A DNA stretch of 64,000 nt, taken from assembly GCF_030272615.1 (NCBI RefSeq), contig NC_081414.1, forward strand, positions 914,879,648 to 914,943,647. Direction: 5' to 3'. The translations under genes and the position numbers were made by a program. This document shows, in pieces, positions 34,349 through 45,390 of the stretch. This stretch comes from Cryptomeria japonica. Lineage: Eukaryota; Streptophyta; Pinopsida; Cupressales; Cupressaceae. The first letter of the stretch is position 1; each line of letters starts with the position of its first letter. The notes beneath the pieces were generated by a model. That model made no database searches. It saw nothing but the letters and a program-made list of their open reading frames with translations, and was not told where the DNA came from.

Positions 34349-37300
34349 CTACCAAATTAAGTTTATGCTTTCCATAAAAATTTTATTATCTCTAATAGTT
34401 GTCTCCGTCCTCTGGACTGTACCGATGAGTTGCTGCTAGTGTTCTGTCGGTGTCCTCTGTCCCTATACAAGTGCCTCAGATATCTCCTTCCGCATGAATA
34501 CAAGATAGTCCAATCTTGGACTCAGTCTTAGCCTTAATCTTTTTGCCTTATCCACTATTCTCTCCTTTTCTCTTCCCAACTTTAATATCTAATCCTCAAA
34601 ATTTGTTATCTGCTGCTCAAAACTTGATAGTGTATTAGGTGAGTTAACTAAATTATCTGCAAGTTTATTTATCTCATCCTGTACCTTGCTTATCTTCTTA
34701 TCTATGTCAATTGTTAGAAAGTTTGTCTTACAGGTGTCTTTGTATAGAGTTTTTAACTCCTTCAAAGAGTTGCAAAGTTCCGGTAGAAGTGTGTCAAAAT
34801 CTCTGTTACACTTCTTTATTTGCTCATCAAAGAATTTCTGCTTTTCAATTTCTATTTTATCCTCCAGTGTTTCTTCCTTTATTTTCTTAATGTTTTCTAT
34901 GATATATTTACACAAGGTATCAAGTTGTCCTAAAGAATCTTTATTGTCTATATTACAATTAGGAGCAATTACCTTCAAAATTGGGATTGTATCATCTATA
35001 GCCTTATAGACTTGAGAACTGCAATCTATTATCCTCTTAATTGAATCTAAGAGTACTTCAGTCACATTTGTTGCTTTAAAACCTATTGATGATGAACCTA
35101 CATTTTGAATACCACCGGTGGTGGAAGTAACCAAGCTTGTATTGACCTTTGGTAGGTCTGTTTGTGTTTGCATTTCTTTAAGCAATGGTTTTTCTACTTC
35201 TCTAGTTGCCGGTGGCACTGTTTCCTTCTGTTCCTGTTCTTGTTTCTGATCCGGAGCCTGTTGCTCAGTTTGTTACTTTGTTGGTTGCTCTATTTGTTGC
35301 TCTGTCTCAGTCAGAGTTTCTACTTGTTTCCCTGTGTTGTCATCTGCTAGTTCCTTTTGAGTGTTATCTATCTGCTCAGCTATCAGTGGCTCCTTAGCCA
35401 TTTCAGTCTTACTAGTTGTATCTTGGTCTATCATAATGTTGATCTTTTGTGTATCAAAATCTACTATATATAATACTTCAAGATTAGGATTGACATCCTC
35501 TACATCCATACTTTCAACTACCGGTTGATCTTCTATGGTTGTTGTTTTTGTTACTGGTGGAGTAATCAAAGGAGGTGGGGGTAAGTTGTCTTTGACTTTG
35601 ATGCAAGGTGGTCCACCAACTATACCTTTACCCTTGTCTTTACCTTCTGATATACCTTTATTGGTCTGGGGCTCATGTATTCTTCCTATTTTTCTTTTTC
35701 CACTAGGAATATGTCCCATGCATTCTCTGTTTCTTTATTCACCTCTTCTACTCTTCCAACCATTAATGCAATGTGCTGGTGTGCAGTAGAAAAGACTGAC
35801 CAGTTGGCTTCAGCAATTAAATCATCAATTTCCTTGGGTGAGTTTACTGGGTATACAACAAGTAGTTTTTCTATCTTGATTTTCTTGTCAAGTTCTACTA
35901 CTGCTAATGTCCTTGCTTCTATCCTTTTAAATAGTTCAACTGGAATTTCATTTGCTACTTCCATCAAAAATTTCTTATACATATCCATATGCAATATAAC
36001 ATTATTTTCAACTTGTTCTTTTTCATCAGCTGTTAAAGTGTCATATATTTTCTCTATATTCTTCAATTTTCCTTCCTCTGTAATTTCATTCAACAATATA
36101 TCAAGAGGGGCCAAGTCCTTGTTTGTCCTCTTCTTCTTTTTGGGTGTCAGTTTCTTCTTCTTTGGTGTAGCCTTTCTTACCAGAGATCTCACTGCATGTT
36201 GTTTCTGTCTTGTCCTCCTAGGTGAGGGTGTGGTTGCCGGTGAGGGGTCTCTTTTCCTTACAACTCTCTTGAAAGTTGTAGGCATGTCATTCTCTGAAGA
36301 AGTACCTACCGGTGATAGGTGAGTTTCAGGTTGTAGAGCTGCTAACTCATGCTCTGTTATGCCGGTTTGTTTTAACACATCTTCTTTGATGGCCTTTGCT
36401 TGTCTAGAACCTCTTCTTACTGTTGCCTCAACCTTTTTCACTCTTTTCTTATATTGTATTTGGCTTTCAATAGTTTCTGCATTACCAAATACTTCTTCCT
36501 TAGGTTCTTTAGGGGCTTCTAGAAGTGCTTTGGCATATGTTTCAATGATTAGATCATCTATTTCATAGCCCATCTCTGTCACCCAAACAGTCCTAGGGAT
36601 GACTACTTCCATCCAGATCTCATCCTTCTTAATCACAAAACAAATTTCCTTCTTCTATTTGTCAACCATCTTTTGTGATAGTCTGATTCTCTTCTTCATT
36701 TTGGCCTTAAGTGTTTGAAAAAAGTCATTTATATTTTGTTCCTTATCTTCTCCCATATTATTGAATAGTTTTGTTAGCTGTTTACCTATCGATATATCAT
36801 ATCCAAGTTCTTTGTAGCCTATATCGGGAGCTTGTTTGGTTATATGTAGCATTAGACATACTAACAAATTTCCAAACCTAAAAGTTCCTTTCTTGTCCTT
36901 CTTATTCTTTCCAAGGTTGTCAATTAATTCATCCTTTAACCATTCACATACATCAATTTTTGCATTATCTGTGACCATATCATAAGCACTCTTAATGCAT
37001 AAACTTGAAACTGAATTAAGTCTATTTGTATGAGTAGCTTTATACCCTAATATCATGCTGATAAATCTCACATTAATATCTGTTACATCATTTACTCTTA
37101 AAGACCTTTTATCGAATGTGGCACCAGTTAAGCTAGTAACTAGGTTATTGACCTTCTTGGTTTTATTTGGTCTTTTACCGGTGGTTGCTAACCTTGTGAC
37201 AACTTTCATGGCTTCCTTAGTGATTTTGTGGATTGCATCTAGCTAGAAAAATTCTCCATGCACCTTGCTTAAGACTATCCTAATAACATCCTTGGGAAAT

Positions 37301-37617
37301 TCAGGAATGCTAAGGATCTCTGTGAATCCTAAGGTTTTGATGATCTTGTGTTCATCCTTTATATTGTTGGATTCATCACATATCACAGTTTTAAACATTG
37401 TCTTAATCTCTTCATCTCCTAGTTCCTCAATGTTGCAGTGAATGTAAATTCTTGGGTCTTCAGCATAAACAAATCCCTTAGGAATTTGAGAAAAAGCACC
37501 TATAGAATCATCTTTCTTTGCTACTTCAGGAATTATTTGAAATATAGGCCTAGGTCTTTTTATAATTTCTACAACAGTAGGGTTTGCTATATATTCAATT
37601 GCAGAGGTGGATGCCAT
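34349..37617 (-). pseudogene. N ORF2: large protein of unknown function
   Basis: About 1,090 codons from ATG 37617 to TAG 34349-34351. In-frame stops lie at 37243, 36655, 35273, 34589, 34463 and 34436, with one frame change near 35690 in an A-rich run. I recognise no enzyme motif. What can be seen: an N-terminal globular part (MASTSAIEYIANPTVVEI...), a conserved-looking block VNDVTDINVRFISMILGYKA and EWLKDELIDNL; a very basic stretch near 36120-36190 (KKKKLTPKKKKRTNK) that may be a nuclear or nucleic-acid signal; a Pro-rich linker near 35570 (LPPPPLITPP); and a coiled-coil-like charged C-terminus (IENIKKIKEETLEDKIEIEK). Similar ORFs occur in plant repeat annotations as I remember them, without a known role. 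Most stops are TAG, consistent with decay of one long ORF. Confidence 0.82.
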
Positions 37618-37989
37618 GATAAAATACCTTTTACCGCCTTTAGGATGGATGATTGCTTGGAGTGTTCTTGCTTTTTTTTTTGCTCAGAATGCCTTAGCTT
37701 GGAATCTTCGCGCTCTTTGTAGGTTTGAAATCTTAGTGAGGTGAAATGGAGCCAAAACCAAAAATTTATAAACTTAATTTGCCATCTACCACATTAAATG
37801 TATGTCAGTTAAGTAATAACTTAACATGTCTACTAGTATATGAGTATCTTTCAACTTCTCATCTTTAACCGAGGGAATAATATCACATGTGTCATTTGAT
37901 TTGCCAAACCCTCAAAGAAGCTTTCTTTAATTTGATGAAGAACTTCCTGCCAGTGGAGTACTATTCTATCCCGCCGGTGCAGTGATACT

Positions 37990-39084
37990 CTATTCTGTCG
38001 GTGGGGTGTTAATTGATTCTACCAGTGGAGGAGTATTCCCAACATTTAGATTTGCTTTTCTAATCCATTGTTTTGAGAACTCCTGCTTTACCTCTTCAAC
38101 TTTTTCTTTCCCTTTCAAGTTAGCACCTTTGTTGTCTACCGATGTTCGTTTGCTTTTGCAGAATTTTGCAATATGCCCAATCTTGTTACATGCATAACAA
38201 GTTACATTATTTTTCTGTATAGCTTTGCCATAGCCTATTCTGGTTTGAGTTTTGCATTGATTAGATATGTGTCCATATCTTCCACAAACATAACATCTCA
38301 CATTCATTCTACAATTTTCAGAGTTGTGACCAACCTTGTTGCATTTTGAACATTGACCGGTGGGTGTGTTGATGTTCCGATAGCTTCTAGATCTACATTG
38401 ATTTTCTCTATGCCAATACTTATTACAATTGAAGCATTTGCCATTGAATTTGTAAGCATTAGGTTGTCTTACCGATTTGCTATGATCTTGAGTGTTTGCA
38501 GTACCAGAGCTTTCACCAACTTCAAAGCCAATTCCACAAGTATCACCATTAGGTTTTTGAATCTTCAACAAGTCACCAAGTTCCTCTGAGAATTTCTTTA
38601 ATTTATCTTTGTGTTGATTTGCAATATCCAGTTCTCTTTGTAAGATCTCTTTCTGTCTCATTAGTTCATTTGATTCATTCTGTGTATGCATCAGATCTAT
38701 CTTTAATAGGTCATTTTCATAGCTAAGTCTTGTGTTATCATTTGTTGCATCACTTAGTCTTCTGGTCAATTCTTCTTCATTCTTCTTCCTATCCTCAATT
38801 TCTTTTCAAAATCTCATAGTCATATCCTACATCTCATTCTTTGTTGTCATGTTCTCTTGCTTCGGCTTCCCTATCATATCATTTAGAGTTTCCTTTTCAT
38901 CATTCTCAAATTATATCTTTTCAAAAAGTTCTCTTCTCTTATTTCTTGCAGTGGTGAGATTTTCTTGAAGTGCCTGAATGATATCCTAAGCTGCCTTTAG
39001 ATCATCTTCAAGTTTGATGTTTTTCAATTTCTCTGTATCATAGTCTGAGAGAGCTGCTTCAAGTTGCTTCATCAAATTTTCCAT
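37990..39084 (-). pseudogene. N ORF1: gag-like coiled-coil protein with four zinc knuckles
   Basis: The start ATG at 39084-39082 is 55 bp past the primer site. The N-terminal part is rich in Leu, Glu and Lys with heptad-like spacing (coiled coil). Four CX2CX4HX4C knuckles follow: CFNCNKYWHRENQC, CSKCNKVGHNSENC, CYVCGRYGHISNQC and CYACNKIGHIAKFC, between about 38436 and 38157. Stops occur in the first third (near 38985, 38925, 38850 and 38810) and none after 38769. Zinc knuckles bind nucleic acid in gag proteins, but no copia gag (UBN2) domain is seen. It is probably the RNA-binding protein of N. An empty spacer of about 370 bp separates it from ORF2. Confidence 0.85.
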
Positions 39085-39138
39085 CTTTACCGGTGTCAAG
39101 ATCTTCCTCAAGTTGTTAGACTTTTGAAAATAGAGGAC

Positions 39139-39155
39139 CAGGATTTGATACCAAT
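39139..39155 (-). other. Primer binding site of N
   Basis: Minus strand ATTGGTATCAAATCCTGG directly after the 5' LTR. It begins like the Met-tRNA site TGGTATCA, then diverges from Z's TGGTATCAGAGC. Confidence 0.8.
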
Positions 39156-39930
39156 TGTTAGGATTCCCATAGATAATCAGAGAGGGGGGTGGGTGAATCA
39201 GTATCTAACAGGTGATTGGAATTTCTTATCTTAAAACATGCAGAACATATTATAACAAAGTACCGGTATGCAAGAAATAATGCAATAAATAGAATAAAGA
39301 ACATCCACATGAAAAGCACACCATAACACAATGATTTAACGAGGAAACCCAGTGTGGGAAAAACCTCGGTGGGATTTGTGACCCACAATATTATCTTACT
39401 GGCCAATAAGAGAATATTACTTATAGTAGGGGCCTGCACATGCAGGAAGGCCACTTGTCTAGAGCTCACTGCTCAATGGGAAGTCTCACTGACTTACAAG
39501 GCGGATTATATAAATCCAATAACTTGTACTGCTTTACAATTGCATCTTCAATGCCAGATTCAGTACTGGTTTCTACTTTGTTCTTTACATATACCACTTA
39601 ACCTATATTTCGCATAATAGGTCTGCCTTATTTCACCTCATTATATTTTTCTACATCTTACAAAATTTCCTACAATGACTTCTTATATATATAAGTCATT
39701 TTACAATGATATTAAGTCGACTTACAGTTTTTCAAATAATAAACAAAATATATTATAACAAAAATCCTGTCGGCCTCTATGCTAATGTCGGTGTTTTGAG
39801 TGCTAGTGTAGAGTGTGTTTTGCTGATGCCAGTGAAGTGCCTTGCCGGTGCCATAGGATTGTAAGGTTACCATCAATGACAAAACCTTCAATCACCTTCA
39901 ATGTCTCATTGGAGTGTCCATATGCCAACA
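39156..39930 (-). mobile_element. 5' LTR of element N
   Basis: 775 bp, near-identical over most of its length to the 3' LTR; the main gap is in the tcggtg-rich part (around 39775-39800 versus 33955-34010). Followed by TTAGT 39931-39935. Confidence 0.93.
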
Positions 39931-40095
39931 TTAGTTCTTTTACTTTTTGGTATTGTTGTCAAAGGGGGAGAAGACTAATGTATGGGGGAGAAGTCTGATA
40001 ATAGGGGGAGAGCATTTCAGAATCTCACAGCAATCCGAATCTGAATCAATTAGGTCAAATCAATTGGTTTTGCCATCAATGCCAAAGGGGGAGAT
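39931..40095 (+). other. End of Z's internal region with repeated polypurine tracts
   Basis: This resumes Z after N. Purine tracts aaagggggagaag, tatgggggagaag, atagggggagag and finally gccaaagggggagat (40081-40095) precede the 3' LTR. Only the last is in the priming position. Repeated tracts are a known trait of SIRE-type elements. Confidence 0.85.
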
Positions 40096-41567
40096 TGTTG
40101 GCATTTCAATGAGGATATTGAGAAGGTTGTTGATGATTATGGACATAACTGATTAAGGATGTTTATTGTCTTAATAACATTATTTTGTCATTGATGTCAA
40201 GAAATTTATTTTCTGATTCAGTATGATGTTGCCATTTCTTGAGAAGATTAATTTGAAGAGAATTAAGATGTCGGTAAAAGACACAGAAATAATATGATGA
40301 ATAAGGGGAGGAATAAGTTATTCAATGGGCAACTATTACCGAGTTAGACAATGATGAGATCATGATGTTTAGATTGTTTTGATATCCTACATATGTTGTT
40401 AATTGTAAGGTTAATACTATACTATGTCACTGAGCAAAGAACCTAGTCGGTAAACCCTAAGGTTATCACTATCGGTTAATGAAGGTGGAATGTCTACCAA
40501 GTGAAGTTTAGTATTTACTGAGTTGCAACCGAGTAGTAACAGAAAGCATTGGATGATTAAAAGCGTTATTTAATGAAGGAAGCTGATGAGCTAGAGTTGA
40601 TTAAATGATTGGTATGCCATGCATGAAGTCTGTTAAGAATCTATGGTATTGAAAGATCGGCAAGAAGATCTACAACTCAGATTGAACCGCAATACCCTAG
40701 CACAAGTTCCAAGAAATGTATGCAAGTTCCAAGGTGAAGTAAAACATTTTTAGATCGAAGGATACATTGAACCTAGTCAAGTTTGAAGATCTGATGGCTA
40801 AGATTGATCATGAGAAATGTGATCAAAAAGATTCAGTGGTTAGCAAATTGTTTATAAATAAGGAATCATTGATGAACAGTGTATGTGGGTAAATGTAAGC
40901 ACAGGGATGCTACATAGTGATTACTGAGCACAGAAGCTTGAAGACCTATTTCGATTAACAAAGTATAGAGCCCAGCAGAGGGACAAGATAAGTCCTATGA
41001 CTAAGAAGTATTGAGAAAATAAGAATCTGCTTTAGCATTTTAGATGTAAAGTTGTAGATATATTCTTATTACTGTTATTTTGTAAAGTGACAGAAAATCT
41101 CTTCACTGAGTGGACTTAACAGTCTTATTTGTAAAACCCTCTAGAAAGGTAACATTCTAGTTGAGTGTTTGAAATCCTTTGACAAGGTCACTTCTAACAA
41201 AGTGAAGACCCTAACAAATTTGAGGAAATCCCTTAACCGGGTCACATCTAGCAATGTGTTGGTAATCTTTAATAGGATTTGCTTTTAACCAAGCATACTC
41301 TAGAAGAGTATATTTCTTAGTGGGTCCGAAATCCCACAGTGGTTTTCCCCTATTTGGGTTTCTTGGTTAAATCTGGTGTTGAATGTGTTGTGATGTTATC
41401 TGTTTATGAGTTTGCATGTTTTATAGTTTTGGTTACATATATCTATTAAAGCTACCGAGGTTGAATCTGTTGATTTTATGAAAGATTAAGTTTGTATGAT
41501 TCACCTCCCCCCCTCTCATCTTGATAGCCAGGCATCTATACTTAACATTTAGTATTAGATCATAACA
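40096..41567 (+). mobile_element. 3' LTR of copia element Z
   Basis: 1,472 bp, partner of 27391-28883. It ends CATAACA and is followed by aatgc, which does not match the gagat before the 5' LTR. Confidence 0.93.
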
Positions 41568-41830
41568 AATGCTTCTTCACATGAGACTCTCCAAGGATAA
41601 GATAAAGGCCCTTTGTAGGAAAGTATTCAAGGCAAGAGTGTTGGGGGACCTGAGTAGGATTATGAGAAATATAGACAAGAATTTGATAGTTCCTCTTCCA
41701 ATGGATTACATGGTCACAAGAATAAATTGGAAAGCCCCTCCTCATTTTCCCATTCTCTATATCAAGGATGAGAAGCCATTTTGGGTGAGAAAATTTGGGA
41801 TTAAGGAAAATGCATTTTTTTTGTGAAATT
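41568..41830 (+). other. Open but unrecognised stretch between Z and X
   Basis: An open frame at 41569-41826 (85 codons, LSKDKIKALCRKVFKARV...) has coding-like composition but no family I recognise. It may be a fragment of a retroelement ORF or of a gene. Confidence 0.4.
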
Positions 41831-42086
41831 TGTTAGGAATGTGAAGCCCAACGGTTAGATGACCTTTCACCTTCTCCCAGCTATTTGTTTCATAGATGAA
41901 TACGATTATAAATGGTTGTGTGCAGCCCATGTATGAGATGTATTGGATACTTGGTTAATATATTATTCTCTTGCTTGCGAGTGGATGTAGGCAATTGCTA
42001 AAACACTATGAATCTCCTGTTGTCTCTTGTTATCTACTTTTATTATGTTCTTGTTTTTTTTTTTCTCTGCTTGTTTAATCTTTACA
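41831..42086 (+). mobile_element. Short LTR of element X
   Basis: 256 bp from TGTTAGGAATGTGAAGCCC to CTTTACA, with TATAAAT at 41907-41913, directly followed by a canonical primer site. No second copy is in the window, so the LTR call rests on its ends, TATA box and primer site. Confidence 0.7.
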
Positions 42087-42100
42087 ATTGGTATCAGAGC
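42087..42100 (+). other. Primer binding site of X
   Basis: attggtatcagagc directly after the LTR; matches the initiator Met tRNA type. Confidence 0.85.
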
Positions 42101-42125
42101 TTAGGTGAAGTTAGGTTGAGTAGAG

Positions 42126-43008
42126 ATGGAAAAGTAGATAGATAGAGGATTGAAAATTATCAAGAAGATGTAGAAGTTCAAAGTTAGGAACACTAGTTGC
42201 TGGTACTATGGCAAGCAAGGCCACGTCAAAAGAAATTGTTGGTCTTTCAAGAAGGCTGAAAGAAAACTAAAAGATGAAGATACTGATTCAGTCATCAAAG
42301 AATTTCTTGCAAATTTAGACTCAATGGAGGGTAAAATTGTGCAAGTGAAGGCTAAAACGAAGCACCAAGTACATTGGTTGGATGGTTGGAAAGATGGTGA
42401 AAAAGAAGCCATTGTTGAAGAGAAGGAACTCTGGAGATTGTGGGAGGAAGAGTGTATGCCATCAGAGACCCAATTTTAATCTATTGTTGACTCCCAAGAT
42501 GAGGAGGGTGCAGATTGGATTAAGGTATCAAGGCAAAGCAGCCTAGGATTTTTTGTGCCTTCAAAGACCTATACAGATGGCATGACCTTGGCAAAAATGA
42601 AAAGGCACTCCCATGACAATGAGGATGACTCTCTTGACAATGAAAACGACAATAGACTTGGACATTCTTCTTTTAGTGAAGCCCAATAGGATATGTTTGC
42701 AGTGAAGCATGGTTTGACAGAGGAGGATTTAGGGTGCCTATCAGATGTGGTAGCCAAGAACGACTTGTGTATCGGCCAAGGAAAGGGTCAAGAAGACCGA
42801 TTTGTTTCCTAACTTGGAGATGTTGAGGCACTGAAACTCTGTGGGTGTGAGGCGATGGCTACAGATAAGCTAAAGCAAGAAGAACTTATTGTAGACACCA
42901 CTAATGACATGTTGTTGATTGAAGTGATTCCTTGGTTGAAGGAGGAAAAAGAGGGGACTCAAATCGACAATGTCGTGGAGTCTGTGCTAGGCAAGGTGAG
43001 GTCCTTCT
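42126..43008 (+). pseudogene. X ORF: zinc-knuckle protein of unknown type
   Basis: The frame starts at ATG 42126, 26 bp past the primer site, and runs about 294 codons with several stops (TAG at 42135 is the first). After only about 25 residues comes a zinc knuckle CWYYGKQGHVKRNC whose second Cys is Tyr. The rest is acidic and charged (EEKELWRLWEEE; HDNEDDSLDNENDN) without recognised domains. Usual gag proteins have the knuckle at the C-terminus, so this is either an unusual small-gag element or a deletion product. The retroelement setting is clear from the LTR and primer site; the function beyond nucleic-acid binding is unknown. Confidence 0.7.
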
Positions 43009-43824
43009 AGATTATCAACAAAGAAGGAATATAAAATGGAGAAAATATTTCCCCGGTTAATCTTTGACAAAAGGAAAATCCTTCGGAACCCACTACAATC
43101 TCACTTTTCTTGAGGTCGATGATGCCATCTTCGACCAAACTTTGAATAATAGCATGACTATTTGAGGAAACCCTTATGAGGAAGCTCTTCTCTACAAGCA
43201 CATAATCTAGATGAGCTTCTTGCATGACTGCGATAGGTGTGATGGTGATGCATAGTGCGAGCACTACTCTCCATGCGACAGTAACCACTCTCTTGATATC
43301 ACTAGCTTAGACCTCATGTCAGCTAATGCATGGAAGGGGCAAGAAGAGGAGGAGATGACAGTCAAAATGGCTTTGGATGGGCCTGTTGATGATTACATCA
43401 ATGCAACGGTAGGAGGATATGCATAGAATGGGTATGTAAGAGCTGATGAGGTGATGTTGTGGATGTGCATAGTTCTTTGAGCCATGGTGGTCCCCATCCT
43501 AAACTCTCTACATTCATGTGGCAATGTGTCTGATCATGGAACCCCTATGATGGGTGATATTCTAGTAGTGATGCACAAGATTATTGAAGAACAAGATGCT
43601 ATACCCAGCCTTGGAATGCATGCCAATATTGGTGATATTGAGAATAAAACTAATGTGATGATGGTGAGACTATAGGTGGATGAATGACTATCCTTGGAGT
43701 AGAGGTGAAACTACAAAAATGTTGCAAATGTGGTAGTTGTGGCTTCGAATCCTCTGAATTTGGAAGGAATACGTATGACACTTGTGGTAGTGTCATTTTT
43801 TAAGGGGTATGTTGAATTTGAAAC
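43009..43824 (+). other. Rest of X before insertion Y; no domain recognised
   Basis: Stop-riddled, with a short open frame at 43484-43675. Y was inserted at 43824/49239. The X sequence may resume at 49244, where a further open frame lies (49324-49572), but no domain links the two. Confidence 0.5.
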
Positions 43825-44468
43825 TAAAGATAGCTGATGCTATTGAAGCATGCATCTTTGATATTAGCCACTATTTTTGGCTTCCACCATCAAAGACAAT
43901 GTCATTGTCATGCATTGCTAAACTCTCAGTTTTTTGCATTCACCACATACTCTATATTTAGACTTCTATAGTAATTTTTTTTTTAGGATTCTTGCAAATA
44001 AAAGCATGCTATGCATGCAGTTATACTAATATTAGAACCATCACCATATAATGCATGCCCATGTAAAATTTTCTTTAATCGGTCTAATTTAGTTTTCAGC
44101 AAATAAGTTTATATTTTACTTTAAAACTATAAATAGTTCTTGCCACCGATGGATGCATGTTGTGCATGATCTGCTTTAAGCAGTAAATACTTATTTTTGT
44201 AATCCTCCTGAAATCTATTTTTAGAGCTGTAAAAACTATAAATGTAGAGCTTTGTTGTTTTATTTTATTTTGCAATAAAGAATCTCTTCTTGAAAAACAA
44301 GGGTCTGCGTTAAAAATAGAGTATTGTTTATTTATGAGATTAATTATGTTTGGCTGCAATTGTTTTTACCTCTGCTAGTTTTATTGTTATTATTGTTTCT
44401 TTCTCTTTGTTATTATATTTTATTGATTATCGGTCTATAAGAATAGGGGGCTTGATTTAGATTCTACA
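43825..44468 (+). mobile_element. 5' LTR of Y
   Basis: 644 bp, collinear with 48595-49238. The first 32 bases align without gaps but are the most diverged part; from gcatgcatctttga onward similarity is high. It includes a TATAAATAG-like box at 44127-44135. Confidence 0.88.
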
Positions 44469-44522
44469 AGTGGTATCAAAGCAGGTAAAATTGTTTTGGG
44501 TTAAAGTTTTATTGTTGGAATT

Positions 44523-45390
44523 TTGCCAAAGTTAATCATGTCAAATTCTAACCATATGCTTGTTCTAGAATTTGATGGGAATGATTATGATTATTGGTGC
44601 ATTAAGATGCTGACCTTTTTGATTGGAAAATATTTGTGGGAGATTATTGAATTAGGTTATGAGGAGCTAGCTAATTGGAATGCCCTTTCAACCACTGAAA
44701 GAACATCAATAAAGGAAGAAAGGAAAAGGAATGCTCAAGATTTGTTTCACATTCAGATAGCTCTTGATAAGAGCTTATTTCTAGGAATATCAAGAGAAAC
44801 AATTGCTAAAGATGCCTGGAAGACTCTATAAGAAGCTTACCAGGGTAGTGATCAAGTTAAAGTGGTCAAGCTTCAGACATTGAAGTGAGAATTTGAAAAT
44901 TTGAAGATGCAAGAAGTTGAAAGTATAAGTGATTATTGTGTCAGAGTCAAAGATGTGGTCACTAAAATGGCTACACTTGGGGAAATTGTAAGCAATGAAG
45001 TTTTGATAAAAAAGGTATGATATCTTTGACACCCAGATGGAATCATGTTGCAATTATCATAGAAGAAAGAAAGGATTTGACAAAACTATAGTTTGATCAA
45101 TTGGTTGGATCCTTGATGTCTTATGAAGAAAGTGAAAGATTCTTTTGAAGGTGTAGAGAAAGCATTTTCCTCTAAATTAAAAATTACAAATAATAAAAAT
45201 GCAAGCAGCAGTAGTGCCAAAATCAATCAAGGCCAAGGTAAAGGGAAAAGCCAAAATTCTTCAAGAGGTAGAGGTAGAGGTGACTCAAGAGGAAGAGGTG
45301 GTTCCAAAGGAAGAGGTAGAGGCAGATTTGATAAGAGAAATGTTCAATGTTACCTTATGGCCACTGTGAAAGAGAATGCAGATTGAAAGA
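44523..45390 (+). pseudogene. Gag of copia element Y
   Basis: Copia gag: EFDGNDYDYWCIKML at the N-terminus, ALDKSLFLGISRETIAKDAW, LKMQEVESISDYCVRV, then a Gly/Arg-rich stretch (SRGRGRGDSRGRGG) and the remains of the zinc knuckle (NVQCY, then a deletion, then YGHCERECRLKEGQ in another frame). Stops at 44829 and 44887 and a frame disturbance near 45013. The knuckle has lost its second Cys by the deletion near 45350, which also shifts the frame into pol. Confidence 0.85.

Larger units (their letters stand above)
33339..39930 (-). mobile_element. Element N: complete pol-less LTR element inside Z
   Basis: A 6.6-kb minus-strand LTR element with LTRs at both ends (775 and 796 bp), 5-bp duplications, a primer-like site and a purine tract. 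Its interior has no RT, integrase, RNase H or protease. It encodes instead a coiled-coil/zinc-knuckle ORF (39084-37990) and a long unrecognised ORF (37617-34349). Such elements depend on a helper (known for LARD/TR-GAG types). The likely helper is a Z-type copia, since N and Z share the purine tract and LTR start exactly. Confidence 0.93.
27391..41567 (+). mobile_element. Copia element Z (SIRE-like), complete, with a nested element
   Basis: Two LTRs (27391-28883 and 40096-41567) begin TGTTGGCATTTC and end CATAACA. They enclose a primer site, a single-frame gag-pol and repeated purine tracts. Element N (33339-39930) is inserted after pol. About six mismatches are visible in the first 150 bp of the LTR pair, so it is not recent. 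Long LTRs, the RT sequence ([11 protein letters not shown]...) and multiple purine tracts fit the SIRE/Maximus branch of copia; this is my assignment from memory of the family. A perfect 5-bp target duplication is lacking (gagat before, aatgc after). Confidence 0.93.

Noticed and set aside
35660-35730. Programmed frameshift in N ORF2
   Set aside because: The shift falls in an A-rich run, but the ORF also carries six stops, so ordinary mutation suffices. No slippery site with a clear structure was seen.
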